23,427 nucleotides of DNA from Sphingomonadales bacterium UBA6174. Lineage in GTDB: Bacteria; Pseudomonadota; Alphaproteobacteria; Sphingomonadales; Sphingomonadaceae. A model generated the notes under the pieces. That model had not been told where the DNA came from. It ran no database searches and saw only the letters and a program-made list of their open reading frames with translations. The stretch spans positions 1 through 23,427 of the forward strand of contig DITW01000079.1 of assembly GCA_002422945.1 (NCBI GenBank). The letters run 5' to 3'. This document shows, one piece after another, positions 1 through 6,498 of the stretch. Numbering within the stretch: the stretch's first letter is position 1; each line of letters starts with the position of its first letter. The position numbers and the translations under genes were made by a program.

Positions 1-166
1 CCATGTTGACGTCGATGATCTGCGCACCGTTTTCCACCTGTTGCCGCGCGACGTCCACGGCCTTGGCATAATCGCCTGCCATGATCAGCTTTTTGAACGC
101 GGCAGAGCCGGTGACATTGGTGCGTTCGCCGATATTGACGAAATTGGCGGAGGAAGAGCTGGTCAT
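1..166 (-). CDS. metH: Methionine synthase, C-terminal part (pterin-binding onward), 5' portion only
   Basis: Only the first 55 codons of this minus-strand gene are in the window; the rest lies beyond base 1. The ATG is at 166-164, and the protein begins MTSSSSANFVNIGERTNVTGS, the typical opening of the methyltetrahydrofolate (pterin)-binding domain of cobalamin-dependent methionine synthase, followed by QVENGAQIIDVNM. The gene starts 37 nt after the stop of the homocysteine-binding part, so the enzyme is encoded as two polypeptides. The missing part should hold the cobalamin-binding and reactivation domains; that is inferred from the family. The product would transfer methyl groups from methyl-THF to the homocysteine module via B12 in the cytoplasm. 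A GGA about 9 nt upstream may be the ribosome site. Confidence 0.93.
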   Translation of the reverse strand, partial: MTSSSSANFVNIGERTNVTGSAAFKKLIMAGDYAKAVDVARQQVENGAQIIDVNM

Positions 167-203
167 ATAATGTCCGTTCAATACGGGAAATGCAGGTCGA
201 GAA

Positions 204-1253
204 TCAGGCCGCGATGGTCATCGGTTCCAGCCCGGCGAGATGGGTCAGCACCGGCGGGTGGCTGATTTCGCGGGGCTTGAGACCGGTCACGGCCTTGGCG
301 ATGGCGGCGATATGCGCGGGCGAGGAGCCGCAGCAACCGCCCAGCACATTGACCTGACCATGATCCGCCCATTCGCGCACCAAGGCGGCGGTTTGCGCCG
401 GGAGTTCGTCATATTCGCCAAGATCATTGGGCAGGCCCGCATTGGGGTAGATCATGATCAGCGTGTCGGCGATATCGGAGAGCACGCGCACATGCGGGCG
501 GAGTTGTTCCGCGCCGAAGGAGCAATTGAGGCCGATGGTCACCGGCTTGGCATGGCGCACCGCATACCAGAACGCCTCGACCGTATGGCCGGACAGGTTG
601 CGGCCCGACAGATCGGTCAGCGTCATCGACAGCATGATCGGAATATCGTGGCCAAGCGTGTCTTGCGCCTCCAGCACGGCCATGATGCCGGCCTTGGCAT
701 TCAACGTGTCGAACACGGTTTCGATCAGGATGAAATCGACCCCGCCTTCGACCAAGGCGTCGATCTGTTCACGATAGACGTTCTTCAGCGTGTCGAAGTC
801 GATTTCGCGATAGCCCGGATCATTGACGTCGGGCGACAGAGACAGGGTCTTGTTGGTTGGGCCGACGCAACCGGCGACAAAGCGCGGGCGACCGTCCTTG
901 GCTTCATATTCATCCGCCGTGCGGCGCGCGAGCCTGGCCGATTCGACGTTCAGCCGGTGGACGAGATGTTCCGCCCCATAATCGGCCTGGCTGATCTGGG
1001 TGGAGGAAAAGGTGTTGGTCGAGATGATGTCGGAGCCTGCATCGAGATAGGACCGGGTAATCTTTTCGATCACGTCCGGGCGGGTCAGGATCAAAATGTC
1101 GTTATTGCCCTTTTGATCATGGCTGAGGCCGAGATCGCCGGCGTAATCCTCTTCTTTCAGGCCGAAGCCCTGAATCTGGGTGCCCCATGCGCCATCTGTC
1201 ATCAGGACGCGCTTGGCGGCTTCGGCGAACAGTTTTTCGCGGGCGCTGGTCAT
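204..1253 (-). CDS. metH: Methionine synthase, homocysteine S-methyltransferase part
   Basis: A 349-residue protein equal to the N-terminal homocysteine-binding TIM barrel of MetH. Visible family motifs are LMTDGAWGTQIQ near the N-terminus, STNTFSSTQ, FVAGCVGPTNKTLS, LIETVFDTLNAKA, and the zinc ligands: one Cys in GLNCSFGAEQ and the Cys pair in GGCCGSSPAH. It supplies the zinc-activated homocysteine thiolate that accepts the methyl group. The ATG at 1253-1251 overlaps the metF stop in an ATGA (4 nt), indicating translational coupling. A much longer frame continues upstream, but it is only the shadow of metF. The second MetH half follows after 37 nt on the same strand. The two-gene split resembles that annotated in many sphingomonads. 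Confidence 0.95.
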   Translation of the reverse strand: MTSAREKLFAEAAKRVLMTDGAWGTQIQGFGLKEEDYAGDLGLSHDQKGNNDILILTRPDVIEKITRSYLDAGSDIISTNTFSSTQISQADYGAEHLVHRLNVESARLARRTADEYEAKDGRPRFVAGCVGPTNKTLSLSPDVNDPGYREIDFDTLKNVYREQIDALVEGGVDFILIETVFDTLNAKAGIMAVLEAQDTLGHDIPIMLSMTLTDLSGRNLSGHTVEAFWYAVRHAKPVTIGLNCSFGAEQLRPHVRVLSDIADTLIMIYPNAGLPNDLGEYDELPAQTAALVREWADHGQVNVLGGCCGSSPAHIAAIAKAVTGLKPREISHPPVLTHLAGLEPMTIAA

Positions 1254-2164
1254 GCGGTTTTCTCCTGCGGGTGCTTGGAACGGATGCCGAGCAAATGGCA
1301 AATGGCGTAGGATAATTCGGCCCGGTTGAGGGTGTAGAAATGGAACTGGCGCACGCCGCCCGCATAGAGATTGCGGCACATTTCGGCGGCAAGCGTTGCG
1401 GCGACCAACTGGCGCGCGCCGGGCAGATCGTCCAGCCCTTCGAACAGGCGATCCATCCATGCCGGGATTTCCGCGCCGCATTGCTGGGCGAATTTGCGGG
1501 CCTGCGCGACATTCGACACCGGCAGAATGCCGGGGACGATGTCGGCGGTGATCCCGGCGGCCAAGGCGCGATCCTGAAAGCGGAAGAACGCTTCTGGCGA
1601 GAAGAAGAATTGGGTGATGGCGCGGGTTGCGCCTGCGTCGATCTTCGCCTTCAAATTGGCGAGGTCGGCTTCCGGGCTGATCGCTTCCGGATGGGTTTCC
1701 GGATAGGCGGCGACCGAAATTTCGAACGGTGCGATGTCGCGCAAACCGCGCACGAGATCGGCGGCGCTGGCATAGCCTTGCGGGTGCGGCACGAATGCGC
1801 TGCCCATGACGGGCGGATCGCCGCGCAGCGCGACGATATGGCGCACGCCCGCATCCCAATAGGCGCGGGCGACCTCATGAATTTCGTCCTTGCTGGCGTC
1901 GACGCAGGTCAGATGCGCGGCCGCCGGGATGTGGCTTTCACGCGCGATGCGGGCGACGGTGTTATGGGTACGTTCGCGGGTCGAGCCGCCCGCGCCATAG
2001 GTGACCGAGACGAAACGCGGCCCCAAGGGTTCGAGCGTTTTGAAGGTTTCCCAGAGCTGTTCTTCCATCCGGGGAGTCTTGGGCGGGAAGAATTCGAAGC
2101 TGATGTCTACATCGCCAGCAAGATCGGCGAAGAGCGGGCCGGAGGTCAGCACCGGGCTTGTCAT
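1250..2164 (-). CDS. metF: Methylenetetrahydrofolate reductase
   Basis: A 304-residue protein of normal MetF length. It reduces 5,10-methylene-THF to 5-methyl-THF with FAD, feeding the methionine synthase encoded just downstream. Motifs run in the expected order: FEFFPPK near residue 24, VTYGAGGSTRE, HLTCVDAS, ALRGDPP, YPETHPEA, ITQFFF and PGILPV. The start ATG at 2164 overlaps the stop of the regulator gene by 4 nt and the stop overlaps metH part 1 by 4 nt, so the three are one transcription and translation unit. Cytoplasmic; no signal peptide. The start is supported by the overlap and by the position of the first strand motif. Confidence 0.96.
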   Translation of the reverse strand: MTSPVLTSGPLFADLAGDVDISFEFFPPKTPRMEEQLWETFKTLEPLGPRFVSVTYGAGGSTRERTHNTVARIARESHIPAAAHLTCVDASKDEIHEVARAYWDAGVRHIVALRGDPPVMGSAFVPHPQGYASAADLVRGLRDIAPFEISVAAYPETHPEAISPEADLANLKAKIDAGATRAITQFFFSPEAFFRFQDRALAAGITADIVPGILPVSNVAQARKFAQQCGAEIPAWMDRLFEGLDDLPGARQLVAATLAAEMCRNLYAGGVRQFHFYTLNRAELSYAICHLLGIRSKHPQEKTA

Positions 2165-3123
2165 GCAGATATCCTTGTTACGTTTTGAGCGGGGCGTTTT
2201 GTCCCCTGCCAGATTTTCACGGTGAGTTCGCGGCCTTCAAGCGCCGCTATGACGTCGCAGTCAAGACCGTTTGCGGCCATCCAGCCCGAAATCTGGTCAT
2301 CGGCAAAGCCGAGCCGGACATGGGCGTGTTCGACGCGCAATTCCTCGCGATGATGCGGGGCGAAGTCGATCAGGATCAACCGGCCATGATCGTCGAGCAC
2401 GCGGGTGGCCTCGGCGATGACGGCGGCGGGGTGCTGGGCATAATGCAGCACCTGATGGAGAATGATCGTATCGGCCTGCGCATCGCCCATCGGCAGCGAG
2501 CCGATGTCGCCTTGGCGCAATTCGATCCGTTCCAGTCCGGATTCCGCGAGCTTGGCACGGGCGAGGCGGAGCATTTCCGGGCTGCGATCGATGCCGATGG
2601 CGCTGGTCGCCTGATCGCCGAACAACGCGAGCATCCGGCCCGTGCCGGTGCCAAGATCGACCAAGCGACCAAGATTGTTAGTGGCAAACAGGGTTTTGAG
2701 CGCGGCCTCCACCTCGGCGTCGGCGATGTGGAGCGAACGCAAGGCATCCCATTGTTCGGCATGTTCGGCGAACCAGCGTTCCGCGGCTGCCGAGCGATCC
2801 GCGCGCACAGCCGCCAGACGGGCCGCATCCGCGATCAGCCAATGGTCGGTGCCGCTTTCGGCCTCCAGCGCGTCAATCGCTTTGAGAATCGGTTCGACCC
2901 GTGCATCGGGACCAAGGCCGAGAAAGACCCAACTGCCTTCTTTATGGCGTTCGGCAAGGCCCGCATCCGCGAGAATCTTGACATGGCGGGACACACGCGG
3001 CTGGCTTTGCCCCAAGACCTGTGCCAGTTCGCCGACCGATAATTCCATTTCGCGCAGCAGATTCATCACGCGCAAGCGTGTAGGGTCGGCCAAGGCACGG
3101 AAGACATGAAGCGCATCAGACAT
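2161..3123 (-). CDS. ArsR-family regulator fused to a SAM-dependent methyltransferase (SahR-like)
   Basis: The 320-residue protein has two domains. Residues about 1-95 form an ArsR winged helix (FRALADPTRLRVMNLL, then the recognition region GQSQPRVSRHVKIL). Residues about 145-300 form a class I methyltransferase with motif I VDLGTGTGRML, the acidic loop IGIDRS, GDIGSLP and LILIDF. The ArsR metal site motif ELCVCDL is replaced by ELSVGEL, so metal sensing is unlikely. It heads the metF-metH operon with a 4-nt overlap. ArsR-type regulators called SahR are known to control SAM-cycle genes in proteobacteria by sensing S-adenosylhomocysteine; that this fusion binds SAM or SAH in its second domain is inference. 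No good Shine-Dalgarno precedes the ATG. A perfect palindrome begins 11 nt upstream and suggests autoregulation. Confidence 0.88.
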   Translation of the reverse strand: MSDALHVFRALADPTRLRVMNLLREMELSVGELAQVLGQSQPRVSRHVKILADAGLAERHKEGSWVFLGLGPDARVEPILKAIDALEAESGTDHWLIADAARLAAVRADRSAAAERWFAEHAEQWDALRSLHIADAEVEAALKTLFATNNLGRLVDLGTGTGRMLALFGDQATSAIGIDRSPEMLRLARAKLAESGLERIELRQGDIGSLPMGDAQADTIILHQVLHYAQHPAAVIAEATRVLDDHGRLILIDFAPHHREELRVEHAHVRLGFADDQISGWMAANGLDCDVIAALEGRELTVKIWQGTKRPAQNVTRISA

Positions 3124-3131
3124 TATATAAG

Positions 3132-3160
3132 GACATAAAGAATTCTTTATATCAAGTCAA
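3132..3160 (-). promoter_or_regulatory. Putative promoter and palindromic operator of the met operon
   Basis: Bases 3135-3150 (ATAAAGAATTCTTTAT) are a perfect 16-bp palindrome lying 12-27 nt upstream of the regulator ATG. On the minus strand TTGACT (3160-3155) followed by 17 nt and TATGTC (3137-3132) is a plausible though weak sigma-70 promoter, which would place most of the palindrome in the spacer. The layout fits a repressor site used by the adjacent ArsR-type protein. The palindrome is seen directly; binding by the regulator is inferred. Confidence 0.45.
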
Positions 3161-3225
3161 CCGAGTTGCACCCGGCCTGCTGCTATGCCTATTACGCCAT
3201 ATCATTATTGTCGGGATTTCTTGTT

Positions 3226-4176
3226 GTGAAAATTGCCCAGATCTTGTCGAAATGGCCCTTGTTGATGATGTGCGCGCTCACCGCCTGCGCGACGACCGCC
3301 GACCGTGAGGCGGGCGACCCGCTGGGCGGCTTCAATCGCGGGATGTGGAAGTTCAACGAGACGGTCGATAAGGTTGCGTTGAAGCCGGTGACCAAAGTCT
3401 ATCGCGCGGTGACGCCCCGCCCGGCGCGGCGCGGGATCACCCGTATTTTCGACAATCTGGCGGAACCCTTTTCTGCCGCGAACGCATTGTTGCAGGGCAG
3501 GCCCAAGCGCGCGGGCCAGTCTTTGGCGCGATTCGTGATCAATACGACCCTTGGGGTGGGCGGGATCGCCGATCATGCGACCGGCTTTGGCATCAAGCCT
3601 GCGCCGGAAGATTTCGGCCAGACAATGGCGATTTGGGGCATGCGTCCGGGGCCGTATCTGGTGTTGCCATTGCTTGGTCCGTCGGGTTTCCGGGATGGCA
3701 TCGGCACTGGCGTGGGCTTTTTCACCAATCCGTGGCGGGTGGCTTTGCGCGAATCCGGCGCCTCGCAAGGGCTGCGCTATGGCGTGTCGGCGCTGGAGGT
3801 GATCGATACCCGCAATCGCCTGATCGAAAGCGGGGCCGATGGCGCGCTGGAAACCAGCGCGGATTCCTATGCGTTGGCGCGTTCGGCGTTCCAGCAATTC
3901 CGGCAGGCGCAGGTCGAGAACCGGGATGAGGGTGGCGACAATGGCCATCATGGCGAAAGCGATCTGGACCGCGCGCTCGATGCGGCGGTGAGCGAGGCCG
4001 CGGCGAGCGATGTGGGTGTGACCGATGCTGCCAATCCGGCAGAAGTTCCAGCGGTTGCACCAGAGGCTGCGCCGGTGGTGACAGATACTGTTCAAGAAAA
4101 TATCACGCCAGATCAGAACAATGGACCAACAGCGCCGGTGGATGCAGGTGCGCCTGCGCCGAAGGTCCTGCCCTGA
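3226..4176 (+). CDS. mlaA: MlaA/VacJ family outer-membrane lipoprotein
   Basis: MlaA sits in the inner leaflet of the outer membrane and passes mislocalised phospholipids to MlaC for retrograde transport. The sequence has the family hallmarks DPLGGFNRGMWKFNETVDK, NLAEPFSAANALLQG, RFVINTTLGVGGIAD, EDFGQTMAIWG, GPYLVLPLLGPSG and a final helix ending ALARSAFQQFRQAQ. I chose GTG 3226, which gives a short lipoprotein signal (lipobox LTAC, Cys 21); the frame also stays open to TTG 3166. The family core ends near residue 235. It is followed by roughly 80 residues rich in Ala, Pro, Glu and Asp that look disordered, longer than the usual tail. The other Mla genes are not in the window. It is divergent from the met regulator. 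Confidence 0.9.
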   Translation: MKIAQILSKWPLLMMCALTACATTADREAGDPLGGFNRGMWKFNETVDKVALKPVTKVYRAVTPRPARRGITRIFDNLAEPFSAANALLQGRPKRAGQSLARFVINTTLGVGGIADHATGFGIKPAPEDFGQTMAIWGMRPGPYLVLPLLGPSGFRDGIGTGVGFFTNPWRVALRESGASQGLRYGVSALEVIDTRNRLIESGADGALETSADSYALARSAFQQFRQAQVENRDEGGDNGHHGESDLDRALDAAVSEAAASDVGVTDAANPAEVPAVAPEAAPVVTDTVQENITPDQNNGPTAPVDAGAPAPKVLP

Positions 4177-4295
4177 ACCAGATTGTGAAATTCAGACCGT
4201 TTTGATGATTGCATGCGCAGTTGGGGCGGGTTACCACATGGCCGCTTTGGCGATTTCTCGCTCTAGCCAGTTCTTAAAATCAGGAGGGTAAGCCT

Positions 4296-4622
4296 ATGAA
4301 GAAGTCATTTGCTCTGTCGCTCGTATTGGTGGCCTCGCTTGGCCTTGCTGCTTGTGGTCAAAAGACGCAGGAAGAAGGCGCGGAAGCGGCTGATGCGGCG
4401 GCGGCTGATGTGGCCAATGCTGGCGAAGCGACGATGGAAGCGGCGGCTGGCGCTGCCGATGCGGCTGGCAATGTGGTAGATGCCAAGGTTGACGCGGCTG
4501 GCGAAGCGGCAGCAGCAGCAGGCGAAGCCGCCAAGGATGCGGCTGCCGGTGCGATGGAAGCAGCAGGCGGCACGATGGAAAAGGCCGGCGCTGCGACCAA
4601 GGATGCCGCCAAGAAGATGTAA
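4296..4622 (+). CDS. Small alanine-rich lipoprotein
   Basis: A 108-residue protein with a clear lipoprotein signal: MKK, a hydrophobic stretch, and lipobox LAAC with Cys at position 20. The mature part is nearly all Ala, Gly, Asp, Glu, Lys and Met, in loose repeats such as AADAAAADVANAGEA, AAGEAAAAAGEAAKDAA and AATKDAAKKM, and predicts one long low-complexity helix resembling LEA-type or Lpp-like Ala-rich proteins. A strong ribosome site (aggaggg, about 4281-4287) precedes the ATG and a terminator follows within 30 nt, so it is probably a single, well-expressed gene. No enzymatic motif is visible and the function is unknown. A structural or stress role in the envelope is possible but not shown. 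Confidence 0.8.
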   Translation: MKKSFALSLVLVASLGLAACGQKTQEEGAEAADAAAADVANAGEATMEAAAGAADAAGNVVDAKVDAAGEAAAAAGEAAKDAAAGAMEAAGGTMEKAGAATKDAAKKM

Positions 4623-4650
4623 TTTCTGCCCTTGGGCATGAAATGATGAT

Positions 4651-4684
4651 AAGGGGGCTGCACCTGCGGGTGCGGCCCTTTTAT
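4651..4684 (+). terminator. Rho-independent terminator after the Ala-rich lipoprotein gene
   Basis: A stem of GGCTGCACC pairing with GGTGCGGCC (one G-U pair) around a TGCG loop, extended by AAGGG/CTTTT, ends in TTTTAT. It lies about 30 nt after the lipoprotein stop and upstream of the SCO gene, so it separates the two units. Confidence 0.8.
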
Positions 4685-4739
4685 ATGGGCCTTGCGCCTG
4701 TCGGGCATAGGGCATGCATGCCGAAAATGGAGTCGAGCA

Positions 4740-5342
4740 TTGATACGGATCGTCAGCAATTTGCGCCTGAGCCTGTTTGCCCTTGCGGCATGTGTGGCAC
4801 TGCCCGCCTGTCAGCAGGCCAGCAACGAGCCGGCACCACTGGAGGGCGCGGCAATTGGCGGGCCGATCAACCTCATCGATACCAAGGGTCAGCCCTTTAC
4901 CGAGGCGATGCTCAAGGGCAAATATCGCATGGTGTATTTCGGCTATAGCTGGTGCCCGGACATTTGCCCGACCGATATGCAGCAGCTTGCGCTCGCGTTC
5001 CGCAAGTTCGAGGAAAATAGTCCCGAATTGGCCGCCAAGGTCCAGCCATTGTTCATCACCGTTGATCCCAAGCGCGATACGCCGGAAAAATTGGCACAGT
5101 TCGTCGCGGCCTTTCATCCACGCTTTATCGGCCTGACTGGGAGCGACGCGCAGATTGCCGAAGTGACCCGCGCCTTTGCGGTGCCGGTGATGAAGGGCGA
5201 TACGGATGACAAGGGCAATTATCTCGTCAATCATGGCCGCATGACCTTTTTGATGGACCCGAATGGCAAGCCGATTGTGCTGCTGACGCCCGATCAAAAG
5301 GCGGAGTCGGTGCTGGCCGATCTGGAAAAATGGGTGCGATGA
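4740..5342 (+). CDS. SCO1/SenC family copper chaperone, lipoprotein
   Basis: A thioredoxin-fold protein that delivers copper to or reduces the CuA site of cytochrome c oxidase from the periplasmic face. The copper ligands are present: the CxxxC pair in SWCPDICPTDM (Cys 72 and Cys 76) and the distal His in VNHGRMTFLMDPNG (His 165). ITVDPKRDTPEKL is a further family motif. The start is taken as TTG 4740 because GGAG lies 7 nt upstream and because it gives a lipoprotein signal peptide with lipobox LPAC (Cys 24) and a 200-residue product; the open frame extends to 4692. The stop overlaps the next ATG (ATGA), so it heads a three-gene operon. No oxidase genes are nearby. Confidence 0.92.
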   Translation: MIRIVSNLRLSLFALAACVALPACQQASNEPAPLEGAAIGGPINLIDTKGQPFTEAMLKGKYRMVYFGYSWCPDICPTDMQQLALAFRKFEENSPELAAKVQPLFITVDPKRDTPEKLAQFVAAFHPRFIGLTGSDAQIAEVTRAFAVPVMKGDTDDKGNYLVNHGRMTFLMDPNGKPIVLLTPDQKAESVLADLEKWVR

Positions 5343-5773
5343 GCAAGCCCTTCTGGGAAGAAAAGCCGCTCGAAAAAATGACGCGGAGCGAGTGGGAATC
5401 GCTGTGCGACGGCTGCGGCAAATGCTGTCTGCATAAGCTGGAAGATGAAGATAGCGGCGAATTGCTGCCGACCAATGTGGCGTGCCGGATGCTGGACCGG
5501 CGCACAGGATTTTGTTCGGATTATCGCAATCGGCGGATTCATGTGCCGGAATGCGTGCGTTTGACCCCGCGTCTGGCGCGGGAGATCGAATGGTTGCCGG
5601 GGACCTGCGCCTATCGCTTGTTGGCGGCGGGGGAAAGTCTGCCCGAATGGCACCCGCTCGTCACCGGCGATCCGGACAGCACGCGCAAGGCGGGGCAATC
5701 CGTTTCAGGCTGGACCGTGTCGGAAGATGAAGCGGGCGACCTTGAATATCATTTGATCGACCGTGACCTCTGA
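5339..5773 (+). CDS. YcgN/YkgJ-type cysteine-cluster protein (UPF0260)
   Basis: A 144-residue cytoplasmic protein beginning MSKPFWEEKPLEKMTRSEWE, the characteristic N-terminus of UPF0260. It has the conserved cysteines LCDGCGKCCLHKLED, NVACRML, FCSDY, VPECV and GTCAYR, a pattern thought to bind zinc or an iron-sulphur cluster. The biochemical function of the family is not established. ATG 5339 overlaps the SCO stop by 4 nt, and the end overlaps the following metallopeptidase gene by 11 nt, so all three are co-transcribed. An ATG 9 nt earlier is possible but is not the family start. Confidence 0.88.
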   Translation: MSKPFWEEKPLEKMTRSEWESLCDGCGKCCLHKLEDEDSGELLPTNVACRMLDRRTGFCSDYRNRRIHVPECVRLTPRLAREIEWLPGTCAYRLLAAGESLPEWHPLVTGDPDSTRKAGQSVSGWTVSEDEAGDLEYHLIDRDL

Positions 5774-6494
5774 TCCGGCGCTGCATCGCATTCGCATAGC
5801 CGAGCGCGAGATGACGGTGCGGCTGGTGCGCCGTCCGCGCGCCCGGCGCTGGACGTTGCGTTATGATGGGCGGCAGCATGTGTTGTGCCTGTCGGTGCCG
5901 CCGCGCGGTTCGGTAAAAGCAGCGCTCGATTGGGCCGCTGGTCAGGGTGATTGGCTGGATCGGATCTTGGCGCGACGGGTCGCGCATCAGCCGCTGGATC
6001 ATGAAGCGACAATCCCGTTTCAAGGGGTGCCGCATCGGATTATATGGTCGGAAGCCCGTCCACGCCGGGTCGAGAAAGCGGATGGCGTGTTGCTGGTGGG
6101 CGGCGATCGCGCAGGGATCGAGCGGCGCGTCTTGCGTTGGTTACGCGAACAGGCGCGGCATGAACTGAGCACGCAGAGCAGCGTGATGGCGGTGCAGGCT
6201 GGGCGGGTGATCCGTTCGGTCGGGGTGGGCGATCCGCGCACGCGGTGGGGGAGTTGCACCGCATCCGGGGCCATTCGCTATAGCTGGCGGCTGATTCTTG
6301 CGCCGCCCGAGGTGTTGACCGCGACGGTCGCGCATGAGGTCGCGCATCTCGTGCATATGCATCATGGGCCGGAATTCCATGCGCTGGTCGCAACGTTGCT
6401 CGGGCGGGAGCCGAAGGCCGAGCGGGCGTGGTTGCGCCAGCATGGCGTGGCGCTGCATGCCATTGGGGCCGGGGCGGCAGTGACCGGCGCGTAA
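5763..6494 (+). CDS. YgjP-like (DUF45, SprT/M48-type) metal-dependent hydrolase
   Basis: A 243-residue protein with the DUF45 signature TRWGSCTASGAIRYSWRLILAP followed by the zinc motif HEVAHLVHMHHGPEF (His 191, Glu 192, His 195 and a third His downstream). The N-terminal half is Arg-rich and shows the YgjP pattern RRPRARRWTLRYD. There is no signal peptide, so it is probably cytoplasmic. The substrate is unknown; members are annotated as M48 family or UTP pyrophosphatase-like metal hydrolases. The GTG start at 5763 lies inside the preceding gene (11-nt overlap); an in-frame ATG at 5811 is an alternative. It is convergent with cobT, with only 4 nt between the two stops. Confidence 0.88.
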   Translation: MTSDPALHRIRIAEREMTVRLVRRPRARRWTLRYDGRQHVLCLSVPPRGSVKAALDWAAGQGDWLDRILARRVAHQPLDHEATIPFQGVPHRIIWSEARPRRVEKADGVLLVGGDRAGIERRVLRWLREQARHELSTQSSVMAVQAGRVIRSVGVGDPRTRWGSCTASGAIRYSWRLILAPPEVLTATVAHEVAHLVHMHHGPEFHALVATLLGREPKAERAWLRQHGVALHAIGAGAAVTGA

Positions 6495-6498
6495 TGCG

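Noticed and set aside
240..1310. Long plus-strand open frame (356 codons) opposite metH
   Set aside because: It is antisense to the clearly conserved methionine synthase frame and has no recognisable motifs; long shadow frames are common in GC-rich DNA.
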